Assembly: GCA_949318235.1 (NCBI GenBank)
Contig: OX439135.1
Span: forward strand, 28,342,587-28,406,586
DNA: 64,000 bases
Origin: Ecdyonurus torrentis
Lineage: Eukaryota > Arthropoda > Insecta > Ephemeroptera > Heptageniidae
Direction: 5' to 3'
Part shown: in pieces, positions 1 to 9,605 of the stretch
Position numbering within the stretch: position 1 is the first letter of the stretch
Layout: each line of letters opens with the position of its first letter
Made by a program: the position numbers and the translations under genes
Notes under the pieces: model-generated
What the model was told of the DNA's origin: nothing
The model's input: only the letters and a program-made list of their open reading frames with translations
Database searches by the model: none

Positions 1-30
1 GTTTCTATTTCACGAACCAAATGTTATTGA

Positions 31-44
31 ATGATAAAAATCAT
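31..44. other. Short hairpin motif ATGAT-AAAA-ATCAT (representative)
   Basis: Arms ATGAT and ATCAT are exact reverse complements separated by AAAA. The motif is unchanged in every monomer I read, and is the least variable part of the repeat. Whether the strands fold or a protein binds here cannot be told from sequence. Confidence 0.7.
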
Positions 45-56
45 ACTTTTTACACG

Positions 57-74
57 ATTAAAACTAGTTTTAAT
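57..74. other. Perfect 18-bp palindrome centred on ACTAGT (representative, family A)
   Basis: ATTAAAACTAGTTTTAAT equals its own reverse complement. In B, C, D and E the inner 12 bp (AAAACTAGTTTT) are perfect and one outer pair is broken by TTTTGAT. B' has AGTACTAG and F has AACTAGTTTAAAT, so the core ACTAGT survives in every family while the arms vary. Confidence 0.75.
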
Positions 75-143
75 GATTTCTCAGAAACTAAGAATGCTAC
101 AGACATCAAATTTGACTCAAAACACAGCTTTTTTAATTCTCTA

Positions 144-169
144 CAAAAAAGATGTCTTGAACTTTTTTG
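144..169. other. CAAAAAAG / CTTTTTTG inverted repeat (representative)
   Basis: Eight-base arms at 144-151 and 162-169 are exact reverse complements with a 10-base spacer. B keeps seven pairs (CAAAAAA/TTTTTTG) despite a change next to the arm. It is broken in D (CAGAAAAG and GTTTTTTG) and in E' (CTTTATTG). The uneven retention argues against a strict requirement. Confidence 0.6.
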
Positions 170-275
170 CCCCGACGCATACTTTTTGGGTTATTGACAA
201 TTTTAGTTTTCACTCATCATCTAGCCAAACGAAGTTATGAAATAAAGTTCAATTTCAAGAACCAACTGTTATTGA

Positions 276-521
276 ATGATAAAAATCATACTTTTTACAC
301 GATTAAAACTAGTTTTGATGATTTCTCAAAAACTAAGAATGCTACAGACTTACAATTTGTTTCAAAACATAGCTTTATCATCTCTCTACAAAAAATATGT
401 CTTAAACTTTTTTGCTCCGACGCATACTTTTTGAGTTATTGACAATTTTAGTTTTCACTCATCTTCTAGCCAAACGAAGTTATGAATTAAAGTATCTATT
501 TCAAGAACCAAATGTTATTGA
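276..521 (+). repeat. Monomer family B (representative, 246 bp)
   Basis: B is the commonest family. It is recognised by CCAACTGTTATTG in its upstream linker, GACTTACAATTTGTTTC, CATAGCTTTATCATCTCTC, AAAAAATATGTCT, TTTTTGAGTTATTG and CTCATCTTCTAG. It occurs in every zone and usually alternates with another family, so most HORs look like a set of X-B pairs. Two sub-states at one site, GTCTTAAAC and GTCTCAAAC, track particular HOR positions. Confidence 0.9.
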
Positions 522-766
522 ATGATAAAAATCATAAATTTTACACAATTAAAACTAGTTTTGATGATTTCTCAAAAACTAAAAATGCTACAGACATTAA
601 ATTTGACTCAAAACATAGCTTTTTCAATTCTCTACAAAAAAGATGTCTTGAACTTTTTTGCCCCGACGCATACTTTTTGGGTTATTGACAATTTTAGTTT
701 TTACTCATCATCTAGCCAAACAAAGTTATGAAATAAAGTTCAATTTCAAGAACCAACTGTTATTAA
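522..766 (+). repeat. Monomer family C (representative, 245 bp)
   Basis: Recognised by the upstream GAATTAAAGTATC, by CATAAATTTTACACAATT (CpG lost against CACGATT in other families), ACTAAAAATGC, GACATTAAATTTG, TTTTTCAATTCTC, GCCCCGAC and TTTTTACTCATCATC. It is absent from zone 2. Zone 3 left of about 37.3 kb has a sub-form with CATAATTTTTACACAATT. Confidence 0.88.
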
Positions 767-1012
767 ATGATAAAAATCATACTTTTTACACGATTAGTAC
801 TAGTTTTGATGATTTCTCAAAAACTAAGAATGCTACAGACTTACAATTTGTTTCAAAACATAGCTTTATCATCTCTCTACAAAAAATATGTCTCAAACTT
901 TTTTGCTCCGACGCATACTTTTTGAGTTATTGACAATTTTAGTTTTCACTCATCTTCTAGCCAAACGAAGTTATAAAATAAAGTATCTATTTCAAGAACC
1001 AAATGTTATTGA
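767..1012 (+). repeat. Monomer B'k (representative): B' with TATTAAATG
   Basis: This is a B body with GATTAGTACTAG in place of GATTAAAACTAG, plus AAACAAAG and TATTAAATG in the linker ahead of it. Full copies start at 767, 7,396, 9,851 and 15,988; a mosaic derivative starts at 63,635. It always sits between C and D, so it marks the zone-1 10-mer. Confidence 0.85.
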
Positions 1013-1258
1013 ATGATAAAAATCATAATTTTTACACGATTAAAACTAGTTTTGATGATTTCTCAAAAACTAAGAATGCTACAGACATTAAATTTGACTC
1101 AAAACATAGCTTTTTCAATTCTCTACAGAAAAGATGTCTTGAAGTTTTTTGCTCCGACGCATACTTTTTGGGTTTTTAAAAATTTTAGTTTTTACTCATC
1201 ATGTAGCCAAACCAAGTCATGAAACAAAGTTTCTATTTCACGAACCAAATGTTATTGA
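1013..1258 (+). repeat. Monomer family D (representative, 246 bp)
   Basis: Recognised by CATAATTTTTACACG, CTCTACAGAAAAG, CTTGAAGTTTTTTGCTCCG, GGGTTTTTAAAAATTTTAG, CATCATGTAGCC and the following linker ACCAAGTCATGAAAC. The zone-1 form is preceded by TTATAAAATAAAG. It lacks the CAAAAAAG/CTTTTTTG dyad because both arms are changed (CAGAAAAG and GTTTTTTG). Confidence 0.88.
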
Positions 1259-2486
1259 ATGATAAAAATCATACTTTTTACACGATTAAAACTAGTTTTA
1301 ATGATTTCTCAGAAACTAAGAATGCTACAGACATCAAATTTGACTCAAAACACAGCTTTTTTAATTCTCTACAAAAAAGATGTCTTGAACTTTTTTGCCC
1401 CGACGCATACTTTTTGGGTTATTGACAATTTTAGTTTTCACTCATCATCTAGCCAAACGAAGTTATGAAATAAAGTTCAATTTCAAGAACCAACTGTTAT
1501 TGAATGATAAAAATCATACTTTTTACACGATTAAAACTAGTTTTGATGATTTCTCAAAAACTAAGAATGCTACAGACTTACAATTTGTTTCAAAACATAG
1601 CTTTATCATCTCTCTACAAAAAATATGTCTCAAACTTTTTTGCTCCGACGCATACTTTTTGAGTTATTGACAATTTTAGTTTTCACTCATCTTCTAGCCA
1701 AACGAAGTTATAAAATAAAGTATCTATTTCAAGAACCAAATGTTATTGAATGATAAAAATCATAATTTTTACACGATTAAAACTAGTTTTGATGATTTCT
1801 CAAAAACTAAGAATGCTACAGACATTAAATTTGACTCAAAACATAGCTTTTTCAATTCTCTACAGAAAAGATGTCTTGAAGTTTTTTGCTCCGACGCATA
1901 CTTTTTGGGTTTTTAAAAATTTTAGTTTTTACTCATCATGTAGCCAAACCAAGTCATGAAACAAAGTTTCTATTTCACGAACCAAATGTTATTGAATGAT
2001 AAAAATCATACTTTTTACACGATTAAAACTAGTTTTAATGATTTCTCAGAAACTAAGAATGCTACAGACATCAAATTTGACTCAAAACACAGCTTTTTTA
2101 ATTCTCTACAAAAAAGATGTCTTGAACTTTTTTGCCCCGACGCATACTTTTTGGGTTATTGACAATTTTAGTTTTCACTCATCATCTAGCCAAACGAAGT
2201 TATGAAATAAAGTTCAATTTCAAGAACCAACTGTTATTGAATGATAAAAATCATACTTTTTACACGATTAAAACTAGTTTTGATGATTTCTCAAAAACTA
2301 AGAATGCTACAGACTTACAATTTGTTTCAAAACATAGCTTTATCATCTCTCTACAAAAAATATGTCTTAAACTTTTTTGCTCCGACGCATACTTTTTGAG
2401 TTATTGACAATTTTAGTTTTCACTCATCTTCTAGCCAAACCAAGTCATGAAACAAAGTTTCTATTTCAAGAAGCAAATGTTATTGA

Positions 2487-2731
2487 ATGATAAAAATCAT
2501 AATTTTTACACGATTAAAACTAGTTTTGATGATTTCTCAAAAACTAAAAATGCTACAGACATTAAATTTGACTCAAAACACAGCTTTTTTAATTCTCTAC
2601 AAAAAAGATGTCTTGAACTTTTTTGCCCCGACGCATACTTTTTGGGTTATTGACAATTTTAGTTTTCACTCATCATCTAGCCAAACGAAGTTATGAAATA
2701 AAGTTCAATTTCAAGAACCAACTGTTATTGA
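2487..2731 (+). repeat. Composite monomer C2: E/C-like left half, A-like right half
   Basis: The linker reads ACCAAGTCATGAAAC then AGAAGCAAATG. The left half has CATAATTTTTACACGATT with ACTAAAAATGC and GACATTAAATTTG, as in C and E. The right half has CACAGCTTTTTTAATT and CACTCATCATCTAG, as in A. I saw this combination once in the window. It is best explained by an exchange within the shared TTTGACTCAAAACA. Confidence 0.75.
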
Positions 2732-3714
2732 ATGATAAAAATCATACTTTTTACACGATTAAAACTAGTTTTGATGATTTCTCAAAAACTAAGAATGCTA
2801 CAGACTTACAATTTGTTTCAAAACATAGCTTTATCATCTCTCTACAAAAAATATGTCTCAAACTTTTTTGCTCCGACGCATACTTTTTGAGTTATTGACA
2901 ATTTTAGTTTTCACTCATCTTCTAGCCAAACGAAGTTATAAAATAAAGTATCTATTTCAAGAACCAAATGTTATTGAATGATAAAAATCATAATTTTTAC
3001 ACGATTAAAACTAGTTTTGATGATTTCTCAAAAACTAAGAATGCTACAGACATTAAATTTGACTCAAAACATAGCTTTTTCAATTCTCTACAGAAAAGAT
3101 GTCTTGAAGTTTTTTGCTCCGACGCATACTTTTTGGGTTTTTAAAAATTTTAGTTTTTACTCATCATGTAGCCAAACCAAGTCATGAAACAAAGTTTCTA
3201 TTTCACGAACCAAATGTTATTGAATGATAAAAATCATACTTTTTACACGATTAAAACTAGTTTTAATGATTTCTCAGAAACTAAGAATGCTACAGACATC
3301 AAATTTGACTCAAAACACAGCTTTTTTAATTCTCTACAAAAAAGATGTCTTGAACTTTTTTGCCCCGACGCATACTTTTTGGGTTATTGACAATTTTAGT
3401 TTTCACTCATCATCTAGCCAAACGAAGTTATGAAATAAAGTTCAATTTCAAGAACCAACTGTTATTGAATGATAAAAATCATACTTTTTACACGATTAAA
3501 ACTAGTTTTGATGATTTCTCAAAAACTAAGAATGCTACAGACTTACAATTTGTTTCAAAACATAGCTTTATCATCTCTCTACAAAAAATATGTCTTAAAC
3601 TTTTTTGCTCCGACGCATACTTTTTGAGTTATTGACAATTTTAGTTTTCACTCATCTTCTAGCCAAACCAAGTCATGAAACAAAGTTTCTATTTCAAGAA
3701 CCAAATGTTATTGA

Positions 3715-3959
3715 ATGATAAAAATCATAATTTTTACACGATTAAAACTAGTTTTGATGATTTCTCAAAAACTAAGAATGCTACAGACATTAAATTTGAC
3801 TCAAAACATAGCTTTTTCATCTCTCTACAAAAAAGATGTCTGAACTTTTTTGCCCCGACGCATACATTTTGGGTTAATGACAATTTTAGTTTTTACTCAT
3901 CATCTAGCCAAACCAAGTCATGAAACAAAGTTTCTATTTCAAGAACCAAATGTTATTGA
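3715..3959 (+). repeat. Monomer family E (representative, 245 bp, internal one-base deletion)
   Basis: E has TTTTTCATCTCTCTAC, GATGTCTGAAC (one T fewer than GATGTCTTGAAC) and GCATACATTTTGGG. Two sub-forms exist: zone 1 GGGTTAATGAC and a second form GGGTTATTGAC (for example at 5,924 and 14,516). E is always followed by F. Confidence 0.88.
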
Positions 3960-4204
3960 ATGATAAAAATCATACTTTTTACACGATTAAAACTAGTTTA
4001 AATAATTTCTCAGAAACAAAGAATGCTACAGACATTAAATTTGACTCAAAACATAGCTTTTTCAATTCTCTACAAAAAAGATGTCTTGAACTTTTTTGCC
4101 CCGACGCATACTTTTTGGGTTATTGACAATTTTAGTTTTTACTCATCATCTAGCCAAACGAAGTTATGAAATAAAGTTCAATTTCAAGAACCAACTGTTA
4201 TTGA
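3960..4204 (+). repeat. Monomer family F (representative, 245 bp)
   Basis: F is recognised by AACTAGTTTAAATAATTTC (one T fewer after ACTAGT, compensated by an extra A), CTCAGAAAC(A/T)AAG and GACATTAAATTTG. It always follows E or E' and is always followed by a B-type monomer, giving an invariant E-F-B module in zones 1, 2 and 4. Confidence 0.88.
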
Positions 4205-4450
4205 ATGATAAAAATCATACTTTTTACACGATTAAAACTAGTTTTGATGATTTCTCAAAAACTAAGAATGCTACAGACTTACAATTTGTTTCAAAACATA
4301 GCTTTATCATCTCTCTACAAAAAATATGTCTCAAACTTTTTTGCTCCAACGCATACTTTTTGAGTTATTGACAATTTTAGTTTTCACTCATCTTCTAGCC
4401 AAACGAAGTTATGAAATAAAGTATCTATTTCAAGAACCAAATGTTATTGA

Positions 4451-4695
4451 ATGATAAAAATCATACTTTTTACACGATTAAAACTAGTTTTAATGATTTC
4501 TCAGAAACTAAGAATGCTACAGACATCAAATTTGACTCAAAACACAGCTTTTTTAATTCTCTACAAAAAAGATGTCTTGAACTTTTTTGCCCCGACGCAT
4601 ACTTTTTGGGTTATTGACAATTTTAGTTTTTACTCATCATCTAGCCAAACGAAGTTATGAAATAAAGTTCAATTTCAAGAACCAACTGTTATTGA
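4451..4695 (+). repeat. Monomer A' (representative)
   Basis: This is an A body with a B-like upstream linker (AAAGTATCTATTTCAAGAACC) and the ending TTTTTACTCATCATC. It starts the zone-2 units and is nearly always followed by B'. In zone 3 the linker is TTTCAAAAACC. Two copies, at 54,302 and 59,459, share the private change GATTGAAACTAG. Confidence 0.85.
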
Positions 4696-4941
4696 ATGAT
4701 AAAAATCATACTTTTTACACGATTAGTACTAGTTTTGATGATTTCTCAAAAACTAAGAATGCTACAGACTTACAATTTGTTTCAAAACATAGCTTTATCA
4801 TCTCTCTACAAAAAATATGTCTTAAACTTTTTTGCTCCGACGCATACTTTTTGAGTTATTGACAATTTTAGTTTTCACTCATCTTCTAGCCAAACGAAGT
4901 TATGAAATAAAGTATCTATTTCAAGAAGCAAATGTTATTGA
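4696..4941 (+). repeat. Monomer B' (representative, GTACTAG form)
   Basis: This is a B body with GATTAGTACTAG, and TATTGAATG in the linker. It follows A' almost everywhere. Where D' or D3' follows, the next linker is AGAAGCAAATG, so A'-B'-D' travels as a module. Confidence 0.85.
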
Positions 4942-5187
4942 ATGATAAAAATCATAATTTTTACACGATTAAAACTAGTTTTGATGATTTCTCAAAAACT
5001 AAGAATGCTACAGACATTAAATTTGACTCAAAACATAGCTTTTTCAATTCTTTACAGAAAAGATGTCTTGAAGTTTTTTGCTCCGACGCATACTTTTTGG
5101 GTTTTTAAAAATTTTAGTTTTCACTCATCATGTAGCCAAACCAAGTCATGAAACAAAGTTTCTATTTCAAGAACCAAATGTTATTGA
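4942..5187 (+). repeat. Monomer D' (representative)
   Basis: This is a D body with AGAAGCAAATG upstream, ATTCTTTACAGAAAAG (CTCTACAG in D) and TTTTAGTTTTCACTC. In zones 1, 2 and 4 it is always followed by E'. Confidence 0.85.
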
Positions 5188-5432
5188 ATGATAAAAATCA
5201 TAATTTTTACACGATTAAAACTAGTTTTGATGATTTCTCAAAAACTAAGAATGCTACAGACATTAAATTTGACTCAAAACATAGCTTTTTCATCTCTCTA
5301 CAAAAAAGATGTCTGAACTTTATTGCCCCGACGCATACATTTTGGGTTATTGACAATTTTAGTTTTCACTCATCATCTAGCCAAACCAAGTCATGAAACA
5401 AAGTTTCTATTTCAAGAACCAAATGTTATTGA
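5188..5432 (+). repeat. Monomer E' (representative)
   Basis: This is an E body with GAACTTTATTGCCCC (GAACTTTTTTGCCCC in E). The change breaks the right arm of the CAAAAAAG/CTTTTTTG dyad. It follows D' and precedes F in zones 1, 2 and 4. Confidence 0.85.
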
Positions 5433-7150
5433 ATGATAAAAATCATACTTTTTACACGATTAAAACTAGTTTAAATAATTTCTCAGAAACTAAGAATGCT
5501 ACAGACATTAAATTTGACTCAAAACATAGCTTTTTCAATTCTCTACAAAAAAGATGTCTTGAACTTTTTTGCCCCGACGCATACTTTTTGGGTTATTGAC
5601 AATTTTAGTTTTCACTCATCATCTAGCCAAACGAAGTTATGAAATAAAGTTCAATTTCAAGAACCAACTGTTATTGAATGATAAAAATCATACTTTTTAC
5701 ACGATTAAAACTAGTTTTGATGATTTCTCAAAAACTAAGAATGCTACAGACTTACAATTTGTTTCAAAACATAGCTTTATCATCTCTCTACAAAAAATAT
5801 GTCTTAAACTTTTTTGCTCCGACGCATACTTTTTGAGTTATTGACAATTTTAGTTTTCACTCATCTTCTAGCCAAACCAAGTCATGAAACAAAGTTTCTA
5901 TTTCAAGAACCAAATGTTATTGAATGATAAAAATCATAATTTTTACACGATTAAAACTAGTTTTGATGATTTCTCAAAAACTAAGAATGCTACAGACATT
6001 AAATTTGACTCAAAACATAGCTTTTTCATCTCTCTACAAAAAAGATGTCTGAACTTTTTTGCCCCGACGCATACATTTTGGGTTATTGACAATTTTAGTT
6101 TTTACTCATCATCTAGCCAAACCAAGTCATGAAACAAAGTTTCTATTTCAAGAACCAAATGTTATTGAATGATAAAAATCATACTTTTTACACGATTAAA
6201 ACTAGTTTAAATAATTTCTCAGAAACAAAGAATGCTACAGACATTAAATTTGACTCAAAACATAGCTTTTTCAATTCTCTACAAAAAAGATGTCTTGAAC
6301 TTTTTTGCCCCGACGCATACTTTTTGGGTTATTGACAATTTTAGTTTTTACTCATCATCTAGCCAAACGAAGTTATGAAATAAAGTTCAATTTCAAGAAC
6401 CAACTGTTATTGAATGATAAAAATCATACTTTTTACACGATTAAAACTAGTTTTGATGATTTCTCAAAAACTAAGAATGCTACAGACTTACAATTTGTTT
6501 CAAAACATAGCTTTATCATCTCTCTACAAAAAATATGTCTCAAACTTTTTTGCTCCAACGCATACTTTTTGAGTTATTGACAATTTTAGTTTTCACTCAT
6601 CTTCTAGCCAAACGAAGTTATGAAATAAAGTATCTATTTCAAGAACCAAATGTTATTGAATGATAAAAATCATACTTTTTACACGATTAAAACTAGTTTT
6701 AATGATTTCTCAGAAACTAAGAATGCTACAGACATCAAATTTGACTCAAAACACAGCTTTTTTAATTCTCTACAAAAAAGATGTCTTGAACTTTTTTGCC
6801 CCGACGCATACTTTTTGGGTTATTGACAATTTTAGTTTTTACTCATCATCTAGCCAAACGAAGTTATGAAATAAAGTTCAATTTCAAGAACCAACTGTTA
6901 TTGAATGATAAAAATCATACTTTTTACACGATTAGTACTAGTTTTGATGATTTCTCAAAAACTAAGAATGCTACAGACTTACAATTTGTTTCAAAACATA
7001 GCTTTATCATCTCTCTACAAAAAATATGTCTTAAACTTTTTTGCTCCGACGCATACTTTTTGAGTTATTGACAATTTTAGTTTTCACTCATCTTCTAGCC
7101 AAACGAAGTTATGAATTAAAGTATCTATTTCAAGAACCAAATGTTATTGA

Positions 7151-9605
7151 ATGATAAAAATCATAAATTTTACACAATTAAAACTAGTTTTGATGATTTC
7201 TCAAAAACTAAAAATGCTACAGACATTAAATTTGACTCAAAACATAGCTTTTTCAATTCTCTACAAAAAAGATGTCTTGAACTTTTTTGCCCCGACGCAT
7301 ACTTTTTGGGTTATTGACAATTTTAGTTTTTACTCATCATCTAGCCAAACAAAGTTATGAAATAAAGTTCAATTTCAAGAACCAACTGTTATTAAATGAT
7401 AAAAATCATACTTTTTACACGATTAGTACTAGTTTTGATGATTTCTCAAAAACTAAGAATGCTACAGACTTACAATTTGTTTCAAAACATAGCTTTATCA
7501 TCTCTCTACAAAAAATATGTCTCAAACTTTTTTGCTCCGACGCATACTTTTTGAGTTATTGACAATTTTAGTTTTCACTCATCTTCTAGCCAAACGAAGT
7601 TATAAAATAAAGTATCTATTTCAAGAACCAAATGTTATTGAATGATAAAAATCATAATTTTTACACGATTAAAACTAGTTTTGATGATTTCTCAAAAACT
7701 AAGAATGCTACAGACATTAAATTTGACTCAAAACATAGCTTTTTCAATTCTCTACAGAAAAGATGTCTTGAAGTTTTTTGCTCCGACGCATACTTTTTGG
7801 GTTTTTAAAAATTTTAGTTTTTACTCATCATGTAGCCAAACCAAGTCATGAAACAAAGTTTCTATTTCACGAACCAAATGTTATTGAATGATAAAAATCA
7901 TACTTTTTACACGATTAAAACTAGTTTTAATGATTTCTCAGAAACTAAGAATGCTACAGACATCAAATTTGACTCAAAACACAGCTTTTTTAATTCTCTA
8001 CAAAAAAGATGTCTTGAACTTTTTTGCCCCGACGCATACTTTTTGGGTTATTGACAATTTTAGTTTTCACTCATCATCTAGCCAAACGAAGTTATGAAAT
8101 AAAGTTCAATTTCAAGAACCAACTGTTATTGAATGATAAAAATCATACTTTTTACACGATTAAAACTAGTTTTGATGATTTCTCAAAAACTAAGAATGCT
8201 ACAGACTTACAATTTGTTTCAAAACATAGCTTTATCATCTCTCTACAAAAAATATGTCTTAAACTTTTTTGCTCCGACGCATACTTTTTGAGTTATTGAC
8301 AATTTTAGTTTTCACTCATCTTCTAGCCAAACCAAGTCATGAAACAAAGTTTCTATTTCAAGAACCAAATGTTATTGAATGATAAAAATCATAATTTTTA
8401 CACGATTAAAACTAGTTTTGATGATTTCTCAAAAACTAAGAATGCTACAGACATTAAATTTGACTCAAAACATAGCTTTTTCATCTCTCTACAAAAAAGA
8501 TGTCTGAACTTTTTTGCCCCGACGCATACATTTTGGGTTAATGACAATTTTAGTTTTTACTCATCATCTAGCCAAACCAAGTCATGAAACAAAGTTTCTA
8601 TTTCAAGAACCAAATGTTATTGAATGATAAAAATCATACTTTTTACACGATTAAAACTAGTTTAAATAATTTCTCAGAAACAAAGAATGCTACAGACATT
8701 AAATTTGACTCAAAACATAGCTTTTTCAATTCTCTACAAAAAAGATGTCTTGAACTTTTTTGCCCCGACGCATACTTTTTGGGTTATTGACAATTTTAGT
8801 TTTTACTCATCATCTAGCCAAACGAAGTTATGAAATAAAGTTCAATTTCAAGAACCAACTGTTATTGAATGATAAAAATCATACTTTTTACACGATTAAA
8901 ACTAGTTTTGATGATTTCTCAAAAACTAAGAATGCTACAGACTTACAATTTGTTTCAAAACATAGCTTTATCATCTCTCTACAAAAAATATGTCTCAAAC
9001 TTTTTTGCTCCAACGCATACTTTTTGAGTTATTGACAATTTTAGTTTTCACTCATCTTCTAGCCAAACGAAGTTATGAAATAAAGTATCTATTTCAAGAA
9101 CCAAATGTTATTGAATGATAAAAATCATACTTTTTACACGATTAAAACTAGTTTTAATGATTTCTCAGAAACTAAGAATGCTACAGACATCAAATTTGAC
9201 TCAAAACACAGCTTTTTTAATTCTCTACAAAAAAGATGTCTTGAACTTTTTTGCCCCGACGCATACTTTTTGGGTTATTGACAATTTTAGTTTTTACTCA
9301 TCATCTAGCCAAACGAAGTTATGAAATAAAGTTCAATTTCAAGAACCAACTGTTATTGAATGATAAAAATCATACTTTTTACACGATTAGTACTAGTTTT
9401 GATGATTTCTCAAAAACTAAGAATGCTACAGACTTACAATTTGTTTCAAAACATAGCTTTATCATCTCTCTACAAAAAATATGTCTTAAACTTTTTTGCT
9501 CCGACGCATACTTTTTGAGTTATTGACAATTTTAGTTTTCACTCATCTTCTAGCCAAACGAAGTTATGAATTAAAGTATCTATTTCAAGAACCAAATGTT
9601 ATTGA
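7151..9605 (+). repeat. 10-monomer HOR unit (2,455 bp), copy 1
   Basis: The order is C B'k D A B E F B A' B'. It is followed directly by a second unit that starts identically at 9,606, and an identical order occurs at 15,743-18,197. It is the simplest repeating unit of zone 1. Confidence 0.85.

Larger units (their letters stand above)
31..275 (+). repeat. Monomer family A (representative, 245 bp)
   Basis: Diagnostic bases: upstream linker TTTCACGAACC; perfect 18-bp palindrome; CTCAGAAAC; GACATCAAAT; CACAGCTTTTTTAATT; GAACTTTTTTGCCCCGAC; GGGTTATTGAC; CACTCATCATCTAG. It is followed by the B linker lacking one base, which makes it 245 bp. A is present in zones 1, 3 and 4. It is nearly always followed by a B monomer and preceded by a D monomer. 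Confidence 0.9.
4451..6659 (+). repeat. 9-monomer HOR unit (2,209 bp), zone-1 copy 1
   Basis: The order is A' B' D' E' F B E F B. Two E-F-B triplets stand side by side, the first with E' (TTTATTGCC) and the second with E (TTTTTTGCC, GGGTTATTGAC). The last B has CTCCAACGC. Copies with the same sub-variants start at 13,043, 17,707 and 21,881. Confidence 0.85.
2978..9605 (+). repeat. 6.6-kb zone-1 block, copy 1 (27 monomers)
   Basis: The order D A B E F B A' B' D' E' F B E F B A' B' C B'k D A B E F B A' B' matches 11,570-18,197 monomer for monomer, with every start displaced by 8,592 bp. Sub-variants agree too: the order of the two E sub-forms and the ACAAAG/ACTAAG states of F. One difference seen is CTCAAAC near 4,331 against CTTAAAC in the other copy. 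Confidence 0.85.

Noticed and set aside
31..442. Open frames of 69, 91, 68, 82 and 62 codons recurring in nearly every monomer on the + strand
   Set aside because: They overlap each other in different frames, stop within each monomer, and are copied only because the DNA is copied. Differences between families are not biased to synonymous sites in any one frame, and one-base indels shift frames freely. The products are low-complexity K/N/F/S-rich peptides with no recognisable domain.
3675..4126. ATGA overlap between the end of one open frame and the start of the next, like translational coupling in a bacterial operon
   Set aside because: The overlap lies in the linker GTCATGAAAC, which is part of the satellite. 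There are no consistent ribosome binding sites, and the frames repeat end to end with the same sequence.
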